Shown: positions 16,701 through 25,153 of the stretch, piece by piece
Numbering within the stretch: position 1 is the stretch's first letter
Layout of the letters: every line of letters begins with the position of its first letter
NCBI GenBank assembly: GCA_042219835.1
Contig: JBHJMN010000026.1
Coordinates: 1-64,000 of the forward strand
Direction: 5' to 3'
Length of the DNA: 64,000 bases
Origin: Paenibacillus_G elgii_A
Lineage (GTDB): Bacteria; Bacillota; Bacilli; Paenibacillales; NBRC-103111
Made by a program: the position numbers and the translations under genes
The notes under the pieces: generated by a model
The model's input: the letters and a program-made list of their open reading frames with translations, nothing else
Databases searched by the model: none
What the model was told of the DNA's origin: nothing

Positions 16701-19700
16701 GAATCGAATCGATGCCGTATTTTTCAAAAGGCGCATTGGCTTCAATCCGGCTGGCTGGCATCTTCAGGACGGAAGAGAGCAGCGTCTTGAAATACTCGAT
16801 CGCTCTCTCTTCAAAATCGCTCGAAATGAGAGTCGGCCCTTCTTCCAGCCCAGACACTGACCCAGCTGCGGCTGTCGGTGCTGTTTTTGCAAAAACGGCG
16901 CGGATGCGATCCAGATCGCCTTCGACGACAAGAATCTGGTCTTGCTCGGAAGCCATGCCCTGATACAAGGCGCGAATCCCGGTTGCCGTCTGCATCGGGA
17001 TCATGCCGAGGGTCTCTCGCAACGTCTGCTCCGTCTCCTGCTCCACCTGCATCCCGCCTTCTTGCCAGAGCGGCCAGTTGATCGACAGCGTCCGGCCGGA
17101 GCGTTTGCCATTTGCGACCCACTCGTTTCGATACCCCGCAAAAGCATCGAGGAAGGCATTGGCCGTCGCATAGTCCGCTTGTCCCGGGTTGCCGATGGCT
17201 CCGGCCACCGAGGAGAACGTCACGAAGAAGTCGAGCGGCAGATGTTGCGTCGCCTCATCGAGATGCACGGCACCGGCCACCTTGGGAGCCAGCACGTCCT
17301 GCAACTCCGCTGTCGTCTTTTTGAGGATCAAGTTGTCGCGAATCACGCCTGCGCTGTGCAGGATGCCGTGCAGAGCGCCATGCTCAGCTTGAATGCTCTC
17401 GATCAGCTGCATGACCCCCGCGAAATCGGTCACGTCCACTTGCCTGTACACAACATTTGCGTCCAAGGACTGAAGTTCTGCCTGTTTCTCAGCGCTCAGC
17501 GGCCCCCGTCCCGTCAGGACGAGCGTCGCCCCTTTCACTTGCCGTGCGATTTCGCCAGCAAAAATGCGGCCTAGGCCCCCTGCGCCCCCTGTGAGCAGGT
17601 AGACGCCTTGGTCCTTCCATGGAATGCGCAACACCTCTTCGCCCGGCTCGACTTCGCTCCATCCTGTTCCCCAGCGTTTGCCGCCTTGGTAACGGACGTG
17701 TGCGTCGCCTGCACAGCGAGCATTTTCTCGCAAGGTCTCCGCAAGGCTGCTCGCATCGTCAACTTCGATCAGCTGCCCGACAAGGTTCGGATTCTCCAGC
17801 TGAGCGGTCTTCAGCAGTGCAGAGAGGCCGGTGAAGACCTGCCCGTCCCCTTGCGCCGGAACGACGATCTGCACGAGCGCCTTCCCTTTGCGTCTTTCTT
17901 GCAAAATCGACTTGATCGCCTCAAACGCATGTGCTGCATAGGCCTCGAAGCGTTGGGCAAGCCCTTTTTCCTCTGTCTGCAAGATCAGGCTCCGCATCCC
18001 GCTCTGTTCGATCTCAGCGTCCACTTCGCAGAGCATCACCAGATGGTCCGCATACACCGTCTGCACAGCCTGCAGATTGACCGGACGCTCTGTCCAGTCC
18101 GGTCTGAGCATCAGCGTCCCCGCCTCGGCTCCTTGCTCGCGGTCGAGTATGCGGGAGGAATAGCCCTTCATCCGCACGCGGACGCTTCCGCTCTCGTCGC
18201 ACAGGTCGAGATCGAGCTTGTGTACCTTGTCCCCTGGCTTGTTACCTTCACTGCGGCGCACGAAGGCCCACATCGAAGTGGTGCAAGGCCCGAAGATCTC
18301 CAGCTCCTCCAGCGCGAACGGCAGAGCCGGCTGGAGCGTCGTTTCGTCAGTCAGGAAGCCGATGGCCGTCTGCAGAGCCGAGTCCAGCAGGCTCGGGTGC
18401 AGGATGAACTGACGCGCGGTGCTCGCGACGGCGGCTGGCAGCGACAAGCGGGCCAAGATCATCTCCTGCCCGACATAGAGGTGCTCCATCCCTTGGAAAG
18501 CCGGCCCGTACTCAAGGCCCGCTCGGCGGTACAAGTCATAGCATTCCGCCGCGCCTCGTTCGCGCTGCCCGCACTGCGCTTGCAGAGAAGCAAGGTCGAG
18601 CACGGGAGCCTCGACGTCCGACAGAGCCGGTACCGCGCGCCCTTGGCTATGTACGATCTCGCCGTCCAAGCCGCTGTACACTTCAAATCCGATCTCGCCG
18701 TTCTCTTCCGGGAACAGCCCGATCTGCACCGACACCGCGTCTTCTTCTGCGATGATCGGACGCGCCCAGACCACATTTTTCAAAGAGATCGACGGCATGT
18801 CGGCGGCCTGCTTCAGCGCGGCGCGCGCCATTTCCAGATAGGCGACACCCGGCAGCACCTTCCGCCCTTGCACCTGATGATCGGACAGGAAAAATTCTCG
18901 CCCGGTAAACGTCGAGGAGAAGCGTTGCTCCGTCAGTTTGGAGGTATTGCTGTGCAGCAGCGGATGCAGGGCGGCTGTCAGCGTCGAAGCCTCCCCTTCC
19001 TCCATCTCCGGCTCCGGCACCCAGAAGCTCTCTCTGGCAAACGGATAGGTCGGCAGATGAGCACGGCGCGGTCTCGAATCGGCATAGAGTTCCGACCAGT
19101 CGAGTCGGACGCCCTTCACCCAGAGTTCGGCGATCTCTTGCAGCGGCTTGTTTGCAATGCCCTGCGCCTCCTCCTGCCCCGTTCCCGACCGCGACGTCAA
19201 GAGACCGGGGAGTGTCCGCCCCTCTGCATAGGTTTCAAAATTCTGACGCGCTTCGTCTCTCGAACGGGCCACAAACGCCAGCCGCACCTCTTTTGCATCG
19301 CGTCCCGTCTGCAGGGTGTACACGATGCTCGCAAGGCTCAGGTCGCTCTCCCGTTCGAGGAAGCCCGCCATCGAGGCTGCATACGTCCGCAGCTGTTCCT
19401 CGGTCATGGCAGACAACACAAAGAGCAACGGCGCATCCGCTTCTCCCGCTGCCGAAGCCAGACTCTCTTTTTCCAAATGCTCTTCGATGACGACATGCGC
19501 GTTCGTCCCGCTGAATCCGAAAGAGCTCACCCCGGCACGGCGCGGCATCCCGGCTGGCGCCTCCCATGGAATCAGGTCGGTATTGATGTAAAAAGGACTC
19601 TTCGCGAGCCGAATGTGCTCGTTCAATTGGTTAAAATGCACCGTCGGCGGCACCTGTCGATGCTTCATGGCCAGCAGCACCTTGATCACCCCGGCCACTC

Positions 19701-22284
19701 CGGCTGCCGTCAGCAGGTGTCCGATGTTGCTTTTCACCGAACCGAGAGCGCAATAGCCGGTTTTCTCCGTGAAGTGCCGGAAGGACTCGGTCAGCGCCTC
19801 GACTTCAATCGGGTCGCCAAGCTTCGTGCCCGTCCCATGCGCTTCGATCAGGGAGATCGTCTCCGGGTCGATGCCAAATCGTTCATACACGTCCTGCTCC
19901 AGTTGGATCTGCGAATTGACGCTCGGCGCGGTGATCCCGTTCGTCTTGCCGTCCTGGTTGACACCCCAGCCGCGAATCACGCCATAGATCGGGTCTTCGT
20001 CCCGCACAGCATCTTCAAGGCGCTTGAGCACCAAGACGCCCACGCCCTCCCCCGGCACAAAGCCGTTGGCGCGCGTATCAAACGAATAGCAGCGTCCGTC
20101 GGGCGACAACATGCCCGCCTTGCTCGTCATGATGTGCAAGGTAGGCCCGGCCGTCGCGTACACCCCGCCGCTCAATGCCAAGTCGCTCGTTCCGAGCAGC
20201 AGGCTGTTGCAGGCTTCGGCCATCGCCACCAGCGAGGAGGAGCAGGCGGTGTCGATCGCAAGGCAAGGGCCTTTGAGGTTGAGCAGATACGAGATGCGAG
20301 CGCTGAGGATCGAGGAAGACGCCCCCATCAGGCCTTGTGCGTTCAAGCCTTGATGGTTCAGCGCCTGCCCATAGTCGTTCGTGCCGCAGCCGACGAACAC
20401 GCCGGTTCGGCTGCCGGACAGAGAGGACGGCGCGATGCCGGCATCTTCGATGGCCTGCCATGCGCTCTCCAAAAATAGCCGCTGCTGCGGGTCCATCAAC
20501 TCCGCTTCGGCAGGCGAGATGTTGAAGAAAGGCGGGTCGAACTTGTCCGCATCCTCCAGCACGCCCATCCACTTGGAGTAGGTTTTGCCCGGTACGCTCG
20601 GGTCCGGCGAGTAGTGCTCGTCGAGCGACCAGCGCGTCGCCGGAATCTCGGAGATGCAGTCGCGGCCTTGTGCGAGGTTGTTCCAGAACTCGTCTACATT
20701 CTTGGACTTCGGGAATTGACCGCTCAGCCCGATGATCGCGATCGCCGCCCCTTCAAAACTCGGCACCGCTTCTGCGCCGGCTGCCGAAACGGACGTGGAC
20801 TGACGGGATTCCAGATGTTCACACGCCTTGCGCATCAGCAGTTCTGCCACCGTGTTCACATGGCGCTGCTGCCAAGACTCATACGGCGTGCCTTGTACCC
20901 ACCTGTTGAACGCCCCCATCGCCGGGCCGCAGAAGATCTGAAAATTATCCCGCTCCTGCTCATCCCCTCGCAGGGTCGCCTGTGCGGAATGGGCAAAATA
21001 CCACTTGAAGATCAGCCCCATCTTGAAACGCGGGTTCTCGGCCGCCTCTTCGAGCTGCTCCGGATGTTTGGCGCGCTTGTAGGCGCAGACGAGATCCCAG
21101 ACTTCCTCAAAAGTCTTCTTAAAATATTTCGTTTCGATCTCATGCCGGATCGACAGCGGAATCTCGTCGATCGAGTTGTATTGGTGGAACAGCTGGTGCA
21201 GCTTGTTGGCGCGGGCGGCGAACTGGGTGTGTTTTTTCACCACCTGCACCTTCGCGCCGATCTCAAACATATCGCCTGCAACCGTGATCGCCATGTCGTG
21301 GATCGAAACGGACTGCAGCAGGTCCTTGACGACCGGAGGGGCCCCGCTCTCCACCGTGCATTGATTGATCGATCCTGTGAAAATAAAATCAGCCCCGAGC
21401 ATGAAGGCCGACGCGACCGCTTCCGGCGTGCCGATCCCTCCGCCGCAGCCGATGAGAATCTCCTCTTGGTAGCGGTACTGCCGCTGGAGCTGGTCTTTGA
21501 GCGCGCGGATGGAGGGCAGGAGGGAGAACGATACGCCTTGGTTCGTGTGACCGCCCGAGTCCGCTTCGATCGCGAGGTCGTCGACCAGCGGAATCGTTTG
21601 CGACAGGGCGGCTTCTTCCTCGCTGATCAGGCCGTAGCGCAGCAGCTGCTGGACGAGCGGCTCCGGCGGCGGCGAGAGAAACACGCGCGCCGTGTCCAGA
21701 TGCGAACATTTGGCGATCAGACGGCGCGGGAAGATCAGCCGGCCGTTTTGACGGGACAGGCCCTTGAGGCGCAGATAGACCAGCGGGAGCGTCGGAGCGG
21801 AGAAGGCGGACACTTCGATCGCCTTCACGCCGTACTCGACATACAGTTCAGCTGTGCGCCGCTCTTCGTCCGGGTCGTTCAGGTTGGCGATCAGGCACAT
21901 GCCATACGGCTTGTCCGAACCCAGCCGCGCCTGAATGCGTTGCAGGACGGGCTCCAGTTCATGCACCTGAAAACCGGCGCTGCCAAAAAAGGCCAGCAGA
22001 CCAGCCTGCCCCATGCGCACCACCATCTCCTTAGATGCGATCCCTCGATACATCGAGCCGGCAAAGTAACTCCAAATGGTGCGGTATCTCGTTTGGAACA
22101 GCGGACGGCCTAGCGATTCCGGCTGCAGGCGAACCGCCGGATCAACGGACAGTTCGCGCACAGCATTCGCAAGGGGGGCGGACATTTGCAACTCGTGGGA
22201 TCGAGCCCCTGCAAGGGCCTGTTTGGCCTCTTCAGGGCTGATCTCTTTGACTTCAAGCGCACGTAAGATCTCTTGTATCTTCAT
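10735..22284 (-). CDS. Trans-AT PKS-D: ER-KS-DH-KR-ACP-KS-(DH vestige)-KR-ACP-KS, 3' end eroded
   Basis: 3849 residues. The first about 30 (ISPEEAKQALAG) look like a docking element. Residues about 30-490 are a PfaD/PksE-type FMN enoylreductase (IGCGGGIGTPEAVASAFM, FIFTGSINQC), normally a free-standing or AT-fused protein. KS1 has Cys681. DH has His1136 in DHQVQGRKVLPG. KR has TGGAGGLG near 1568. ACP1 has Ser1860. KS2 has Cys2139 (DTMCSSS) and is followed by a roughly 55-residue DH vestige. KR2 has TGGLGALG near 2865. ACP2 has Ser3167 (GFDSISLAEL). KS3 has Cys3419 with SHSTGSKLGDP. After the post-KS motif LPTYPFVKRRCW the frame runs into about 20 unrelated residues and stops, because the following methyltransferase is broken. 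The start at 22284 follows GAGGGG. Confidence 0.92.
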   Translation of the reverse strand: MKIQEILRALEVKEISPEEAKQALAGARSHELQMSAPLANAVRELSVDPAVRLQPESLGRPLFQTRYRTIWSYFAGSMYRGIASKEMVVRMGQAGLLAFFGSAGFQVHELEPVLQRIQARLGSDKPYGMCLIANLNDPDEERRTAELYVEYGVKAIEVSAFSAPTLPLVYLRLKGLSRQNGRLIFPRRLIAKCSHLDTARVFLSPPPEPLVQQLLRYGLISEEEAALSQTIPLVDDLAIEADSGGHTNQGVSFSLLPSIRALKDQLQRQYRYQEEILIGCGGGIGTPEAVASAFMLGADFIFTGSINQCTVESGAPPVVKDLLQSVSIHDMAITVAGDMFEIGAKVQVVKKHTQFAARANKLHQLFHQYNSIDEIPLSIRHEIETKYFKKTFEEVWDLVCAYKRAKHPEQLEEAAENPRFKMGLIFKWYFAHSAQATLRGDEQERDNFQIFCGPAMGAFNRWVQGTPYESWQQRHVNTVAELLMRKACEHLESRQSTSVSAAGAEAVPSFEGAAIAIIGLSGQFPKSKNVDEFWNNLAQGRDCISEIPATRWSLDEHYSPDPSVPGKTYSKWMGVLEDADKFDPPFFNISPAEAELMDPQQRLFLESAWQAIEDAGIAPSSLSGSRTGVFVGCGTNDYGQALNHQGLNAQGLMGASSSILSARISYLLNLKGPCLAIDTACSSSLVAMAEACNSLLLGTSDLALSGGVYATAGPTLHIMTSKAGMLSPDGRCYSFDTRANGFVPGEGVGVLVLKRLEDAVRDEDPIYGVIRGWGVNQDGKTNGITAPSVNSQIQLEQDVYERFGIDPETISLIEAHGTGTKLGDPIEVEALTESFRHFTEKTGYCALGSVKSNIGHLLTAAGVAGVIKVLLAMKHRQVPPTVHFNQLNEHIRLAKSPFYINTDLIPWEAPAGMPRRAGVSSFGFSGTNAHVVIEEHLEKESLASAAGEADAPLLFVLSAMTEEQLRTYAASMAGFLERESDLSLASIVYTLQTGRDAKEVRLAFVARSRDEARQNFETYAEGRTLPGLLTSRSGTGQEEAQGIANKPLQEIAELWVKGVRLDWSELYADSRPRRAHLPTYPFARESFWVPEPEMEEGEASTLTAALHPLLHSNTSKLTEQRFSSTFTGREFFLSDHQVQGRKVLPGVAYLEMARAALKQAADMPSISLKNVVWARPIIAEEDAVSVQIGLFPEENGEIGFEVYSGLDGEIVHSQGRAVPALSDVEAPVLDLASLQAQCGQRERGAAECYDLYRRAGLEYGPAFQGMEHLYVGQEMILARLSLPAAVASTARQFILHPSLLDSALQTAIGFLTDETTLQPALPFALEELEIFGPCTTSMWAFVRRSEGNKPGDKVHKLDLDLCDESGSVRVRMKGYSSRILDREQGAEAGTLMLRPDWTERPVNLQAVQTVYADHLVMLCEVDAEIEQSGMRSLILQTEEKGLAQRFEAYAAHAFEAIKSILQERRKGKALVQIVVPAQGDGQVFTGLSALLKTAQLENPNLVGQLIEVDDASSLAETLRENARCAGDAHVRYQGGKRWGTGWSEVEPGEEVLRIPWKDQGVYLLTGGAGGLGRIFAGEIARQVKGATLVLTGRGPLSAEKQAELQSLDANVVYRQVDVTDFAGVMQLIESIQAEHGALHGILHSAGVIRDNLILKKTTAELQDVLAPKVAGAVHLDEATQHLPLDFFVTFSSVAGAIGNPGQADYATANAFLDAFAGYRNEWVANGKRSGRTLSINWPLWQEGGMQVEQETEQTLRETLGMIPMQTATGIRALYQGMASEQDQILVVEGDLDRIRAVFAKTAPTAAAGSVSGLEEGPTLISSDFEERAIEYFKTLLSSVLKMPASRIEANAPFEKYGIDSILVMQLTNQLEKTFGSLPKTLFFEYQNLRELTGYFLDAHRVLLRQLLGIGEQERVSESASVAAASTPEPSVVSSRRRSRLAASSTAVHAAPVAQPAKAAKGEQEIAIIGVSGRYPGARNLQEFWQNLRDGKDCITEIPKDRWDHSLYFDPDKSKPGKTNSKWGGFIDGVDQFDPKFFNISPREAEIMDPQERLFLQTVYEALEDAGYTREMLAKHRGLGLDGYVGVYVGVMYEEYQLYGAEETILGRPLALSGNPSSIANRVSYFFNLHGPSLAVDTMCSSSLTSIHLACQSLQQGGCELAIAGGVNVSIHPNKYLLLGQGKFASSKGRCESFGEGGDGYVPGEGVGAVLLKPLSKAIEDGDQIHGVIKATAINHGGKTNGYTIPNPNAQANVIEQALRKAGLDPSMVSYIEAHGTGTSLGDPIEIAGLTKAFQAGKNAKLQTCAIGSAKSNIGHCESAAGIAGLTKVLLQLKNRQLAPSLHAKVLNPNIDFDATPFVVQQELAEWKRPLVEIGGQVREVPRIAGISSFGAGGSNAHVIIEEYVPAESLRTPVEVTPQNPAVIVLSAKNEERLQELAARLLHAIETQPFTDADLADIVYTLQIGREAHDARMALIVDSLQDLATKLRACVSGQEDVPTLYRGHVKANRDTLSLFLADEELQEAIEKWIQRRKLVKLVDLWVKGLELDWNKLYGEHKPRRISLPTYPFAKQRYWVPEGTGGAARTLMSSSVVENLEVLAPVSTNLQARVQEGSDGTLNIELCDAQGNICVRLTGLQAEPAQAKPAQAKKQPESFELMTFREIWQEQSLPFVTARNAGTLLCFLSDPALQQTVREALKSLSPSLQVEFIAQGSSIPESFQRMQEERRDVFRMLYLWPLEDKALIREYSSIVNILKFLDASGLKPGRLLLAGQFENGVERSYFESWIGFERSLGLVLPNTKVTAVLQAGSSSLQDWMPLLWRELHAPQAQSVLYEAGKRHICTVQPTRLEAGQRTVRAGGTYLITGGLGALGYLFAEHLAQKQPVNLILTGRSELDEEKRSKLSDLETLGSQVFYLQADVCDEEQMRAGLVRARDRFGPLHGVLHAAGLSGDESLFAKDIKAFERVLSPKIAGTLLLDELLAEETELDFVCYFSSSSAVLGDFGSCDYAIGNRFQMAYAQHRHEQQLPGQTLVINWPLWKEGGMGLDEGEITANYLKSSGQRFLEAEEGVELFDLILSQNDVQQLVLVGQPSRVERFLGMAAQAPTAVQPATPPPTVSVSSGTAMRPELQGFSLEQCIEWDLKEQVSQILKISRDELDVEENLVDFGFDSISLAELGNRLSKHYGLEVTPALFFSHSTLEKLTLHFLREHEALMTQHYLEPTAESAPEPTPVPVVAPIVAPARQEVAVTKEILVPPPTSGVQEPIAVIGMSGRFPQADSVQDFWQNLKAGKNAITEIPSDRWDWQSDYEEGKITSKWGGFVKDVDCFDPLFFEISPREAEYMDPKQRLFLEEAWHALEDAGYMGDQIRGKLCGVYVGVEEGEYGFLTGDGGPLNGNQNATLAARIAYALDLKGPNLALTAACSSGLVALHQACQALRAGDCDVALAGGVNLLISPMIYQGMSKIDMLSPDGHSYVFDSRANGLVPSEAVAVVVLKPLSKAIADRDQVYGCITATGVNYNGQSNGITSPNPDAQADLIRSVYDRYGIDSSDIQFVMSHSTGSKLGDPMEIQALTSAFRKPGAQTQNCALSSIKPLIGHTFAASGIVSLISMLMAMRERTLLGLHGFESSNEYIRFEESPFVVSTENRAWMTQEGRPRVGAISTTGISGTNAHAVIEEYIPTAMAVQVERPGAAQQLVILSARNHDRLQHMAARLSEHLASEAGRSLTLAQIAYTLQVGREPMKKRAAFIVSSKEELLQRLQEYISSPVVDETRPAPGRHQARALVETALQERNLEQLAALWLSGSKMPWQRLHDGKNVQRVSLPTYPFVKRRCWVEARSLRHDDRDRSQLPHP
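14370..14535 (-). other. Dehydratase vestige in PKS-D module 2
   Basis: Between the KS2 post-linker (LPTYPFAKQRYW) and the following KR lie only about 55 residues. They end in LNIELCDAQGNICVRLTGL, which matches the last strands of active dehydratases in the same locus (for example LDIDLCDEAGRVSVRIKGF). Everything carrying the catalytic His and Asp has been removed in frame. It is a scar of a deleted dehydratase, so this module should leave a hydroxyl. Confidence 0.65.
15000..16360 (-). repeat. KS-coding repeat, copy in PKS-D (partner 36500-37860)
   Basis: The second KS of PKS-D and the second KS of PKS-C are nearly identical over about 1.3 kb, including third codon positions. One comparable block (about 15138-15258 against 36611-36733) differs at very few bases over more than 100. 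Other KS pairs in the locus are clearly more diverged, so this looks like recent duplication or gene conversion. The edges given are approximate. Confidence 0.75.
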
Positions 22285-22318
22285 CTGAACCCCTCTTTTA
22301 CGGCAAAATGTATGGTCG

Positions 22319-22337
22319 CAAGCACGGCGAGTGCTTG
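22319..22337 (-). other. Short hairpin between pksI-like gene and PKS-D
   Basis: CAAGCAC-loop-GTGCTTG is a perfect 7-bp stem with a 5-nt loop, starting directly after the ECH2 stop codon. No U-run follows, so it is not a standard terminator. It may be a pause, RNA-stability or processing element ahead of PKS-D, whose start codon is 35 nt further on. Confidence 0.4.
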
Positions 22338-23087
22338 TTAATTTCCGAACAGGGAGATGATTCTGTCTTTCACTTCCGGTTTATGGAATGTCTTTTCATG
22401 CATGGCCATCTCTTGCTCGATCACGCGAGGCAGTTCCTCCCGGATCGGTCGGACCAGATGGTCCTTCAAGGTGATCAGCGACACTCTCGGTTTTTCTGCC
22501 AGTTGGCGCGCCAGCTGCAGCGCCCGGTTCATCACGTCTTCACGCGGAACGACGGGGAACGGCACGCCCCTTTTTTCCAAATCGGCGCCTCTGTAATTGT
22601 TGGCGCTCATCAGCATCTCTTCTCCGAGGGAGAAGCCCAACTTCTTGGGCACGATGTAGGTAGCCCCCATACCGGGTGTGAATCCAAATCGCATAAAACT
22701 GGTCGTATACACGCTCTCACGGCTCAAGATTACAAAGTCGGCAAACAGCCCGACGACAAACCCGCCGCCGATCGCGTGCCCTTGCATCGCGGCGATCACC
22801 GGAACCTTGCACTCCAAGGCGAGCGCGAAGACGTTCGCATCGGTGAACCGGCCTCTTCCTTCATGAATCGCCAGCAGCCCTTCCATCGTGCCGCCGGAGC
22901 AAAAATAATTGCCATAGCCGGTGAGGATGACCACCTTGCAGCGTTCATTCGCGGCGATCTCCTCGAACGCTTCGATCAGGCCGCGCACCAGCCCTTCGGT
23001 AAAGGTGTTCTTTTGTTCCCGATCCTGCAAGGTCACTTGCACGATCCCCGTCTCGATCTCTCTGCACTCCACCACTGGATTCGTCAT
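22338..23087 (-). CDS. pksI: Enoyl-CoA hydratase-like decarboxylase (ECH2) of beta-branching cassette
   Basis: 249-residue crotonase-fold protein, the last enzyme of the HMG-CoA-synthase cassette. In characterised systems ECH2 decarboxylates the ACP-bound 3-methylglutaconyl intermediate to leave a beta-methyl (or exomethylene) branch. Crotonase oxyanion-hole motifs are visible: GNYFCSGGTMEGLL and MQGHAIGGGFVVGLFADFVI. The ECH2-typical stretch FMRFGFTPGMGATYIVPKKL follows. The ATG at 23087 is chosen, with GGAGGAG 5 nt upstream; the GTG at 23099 would lie within that site. It starts 22 nt after the ECH1 stop. The symbol is given by homology to the Bacillus bacillaene gene. Confidence 0.9.
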   Translation of the reverse strand: MTNPVVECREIETGIVQVTLQDREQKNTFTEGLVRGLIEAFEEIAANERCKVVILTGYGNYFCSGGTMEGLLAIHEGRGRFTDANVFALALECKVPVIAAMQGHAIGGGFVVGLFADFVILSRESVYTTSFMRFGFTPGMGATYIVPKKLGFSLGEEMLMSANNYRGADLEKRGVPFPVVPREDVMNRALQLARQLAEKPRVSLITLKDHLVRPIREELPRVIEQEMAMHEKTFHKPEVKDRIISLFGN

Positions 23088-23109
23088 GTTCTCCTCCACT
23101 CTCCGTGGA

Positions 23110-23883
23110 TCAGCTCTCCCACGGGAATTGACCTGTTTCGATATAACGGAAAATCAGCTCTTGGTTGCGCGGATCTGCAAACACTTCCCGGTTCGCTTCG
23201 AGCGCCAACGGCTTGGCGCGGTGCAGACCGTCCTGCAAGCTGTTCATCAAGCGCTTGTATCGCTCGATGCCGCGCTTGGGCACATAGCGCAGCCGCATGA
23301 GATGCTTGCGAAGCAATGTCTCGCTCTCTGCATCGCAGGCATCGACAAGCCCCCACTCCCCGGCTTGTCGGACGTTGACCGGCTGCGTCATCAGCGTCAG
23401 ATAGTTCGCCTTCTGAAAACCGATCCGCCGGATCAAAAACGGCAATACGCATGCCGGCAGAAGTCCGAAGAGCAATTCGGACAAGGAGAACTCCGCCGTT
23501 TCATCCGCCAGCACGATATCGCAGGCGGCGACAAACCCGACGCCGCCTGCGTTGACCTTGCCGCGAACGTGCGAGATGGTGATAAACGGGCCAGTCGCCA
23601 GATCGAGCCACAGGTCGTACAGCGGCTCCGGTGACGGGTCGAGGCTCTGCCCGCTCGCCTTTTTCTCATGCAGCTCTTGAAAATCGGCCCCGAAGCAGAA
23701 CACGTCCGGCAACCCCTCCAGCACGAGGATCGAAGCCTGTTCCCGGCAGTGATCGATCACCTGGCGACACTCGTACACCAAGCGCTCGTTGATCGTGTTC
23801 TTCGCCTCGGGACGGTTGAACTGCAAAAAGCACACCGGGCCTTGCATCCGCACCCGGATCGTCTCGTAGGCGGCCGTGTTCAT
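23110..23883 (-). CDS. pksH: Enoyl-CoA hydratase-like dehydratase (ECH1) of beta-branching cassette
   Basis: 257-residue crotonase-fold protein. ECH1 enzymes dehydrate the HMG-ACP adduct to methylglutaconyl-ACP before ECH2 decarboxylates it. The crotonase signatures are VFCFGADFQELHEK, HVRGKVNAGGVGFVAACDIV and LSELLFGLLPACVLPFL; the last is characteristic of PksH-like rather than ECH2 proteins. The ATG at 23883 overlaps the stop of the HMGS gene (TGATG), implying translational coupling. A GTG nine bases upstream is possible but less likely. Neighbours and order match the Bacillus cassette. Confidence 0.9.
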   Translation of the reverse strand: MNTAAYETIRVRMQGPVCFLQFNRPEAKNTINERLVYECRQVIDHCREQASILVLEGLPDVFCFGADFQELHEKKASGQSLDPSPEPLYDLWLDLATGPFITISHVRGKVNAGGVGFVAACDIVLADETAEFSLSELLFGLLPACVLPFLIRRIGFQKANYLTLMTQPVNVRQAGEWGLVDACDAESETLLRKHLMRLRYVPKRGIERYKRLMNSLQDGLHRAKPLALEANREVFADPRNQELIFRYIETGQFPWES

Positions 23884-25142
23884 CAGCACCACCGGTATTC
23901 TCGATGGAATTCTGAGATCTCTTCCAGATACAGGCGCTGTCCGGCTTGCCCGGAAGCGAGAGCGCCCGGGATCAGGTTCAAGTCCAGCTTGACATTGCGG
24001 GTGCCGAATTTGACGGCGCTGCTGCTGTGGAGAATCTTTTCATATTCGTCCATAGACAGTCGGTAGCGGTTGTTCAGTTGCTCTTGAAGCTTGAAGCCGC
24101 GCAGGACTTCTTGACTGCGAGGGGTGACGACGCCGCTGTAAAATTCGGAGCAGCAGCCCGAGCCATAGGAGAAGATCCCGATGCGCTTGTTCCCTTCAAA
24201 CTGCCCGTTGTCGATCGTGCTCGCCAAGGAGAGCAGAACGGTGGCCCCCATGATGTTGCCCACGCGCTGGCAGTAGGTCAGACCCGGCGCCACGCGCTGT
24301 TGGAAATCGGTTTCGATCTCCGGGCCTTTGACCTTGGCGATCTTGCGCATCATCGTGCGGTGCGCGCCTTTGACCATGCCGCCAAACGGAGTGTGGAAGG
24401 ACAGGTACTGGAACGTGTCGCGGTACTCGACATCGGCGACGCGGCGCTGGTATTCCAGGAACGCATTCTCGCAGCAATCCAGATACGAGAGCAGGGAGAG
24501 GTCCGCGTCGCCCGCTTCGCTGTCGGCCACCGGGCGGCAGGTGTCCATCACCTCGTAGCCGTAATATCCGTTGGCTCCGACATCGACTTGGAACACGTGC
24601 GGCTTGTCGCTGACCAGAAGCGCCACCGCGCCTGCGCCGCCGCTCGGTTCGGCGAACGACCAGTCTTCGCTGAGCGCATCTCCGCCTTCGACGGCCAGGA
24701 ACCGGGAGATGTCCGTGGCGACGACGAGCGCTTTGGCTCCGGGCGAGACTTGGGAGAGGATGAAGTTGATCGCCATCTGGAATCCGGCTGTGCCCGAATA
24801 GCAGGCTTGCTTGATCTCGAACAGGCGGCAGGTACGGCTCAATCCCAGATGATGATGCACGTAGGTGCTGAGCGACTTGCCGAAGTCGATCCCGGATTCC
24901 GTGCAGGTGATCAGCAGTTCGATGCGGTTTTTTTCTTCCTCGGACAGCGCATCGACCACCGGCTTGGCCGCGTTGACGGCAAATGTCACCGGGTCTTCAA
25001 ACGGCAAGGCGACCGCCTTTTGCTTCATCAGCAAATTTTCAAATCTGGGGTTGTCCAGGTTTCGATGTCTGGCTAGATCCATGACATCGAGATACGCGGT
25101 CCCCCCGAACACATTCATCGCTTCGATTCCGACGGCAACCAT
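23883..25142 (-). CDS. pksG: HMG-CoA-synthase-like enzyme of beta-branching cassette
   Basis: 419 residues. It condenses acetyl from the donor carrier (AcpK) with the beta-keto group of the chain held on the PKS acceptor ACPs. The nucleophile is Cys114 in KQACYSGTAGFQMAIN, and the early GIDFGKSLSTYVHHHLGL block and SFHTPFGGMVKGAHR further on are typical of the PksG/MupH group. The ATG at 25142 follows GAGGAGG with 7 nt spacing. The start codon lies 12 nt downstream of the KS stop region, essentially coupled. The natural acceptor is expected to be the triple ACP at the end of PKS-C, encoded just upstream. Confidence 0.93.
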   Translation of the reverse strand: MVAVGIEAMNVFGGTAYLDVMDLARHRNLDNPRFENLLMKQKAVALPFEDPVTFAVNAAKPVVDALSEEEKNRIELLITCTESGIDFGKSLSTYVHHHLGLSRTCRLFEIKQACYSGTAGFQMAINFILSQVSPGAKALVVATDISRFLAVEGGDALSEDWSFAEPSGGAGAVALLVSDKPHVFQVDVGANGYYGYEVMDTCRPVADSEAGDADLSLLSYLDCCENAFLEYQRRVADVEYRDTFQYLSFHTPFGGMVKGAHRTMMRKIAKVKGPEIETDFQQRVAPGLTYCQRVGNIMGATVLLSLASTIDNGQFEGNKRIGIFSYGSGCCSEFYSGVVTPRSQEVLRGFKLQEQLNNRYRLSMDEYEKILHSSSAVKFGTRNVKLDLNLIPGALASGQAGQRLYLEEISEFHREYRWC

Positions 25143-25153
25143 AGTCGTCCTCC

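Noticed and set aside
22319..22337. Hairpin before PKS-D as a third intra-operon terminator
   Set aside because: The stem is good but no U-tract follows, so it is listed only as a hairpin of unknown role.
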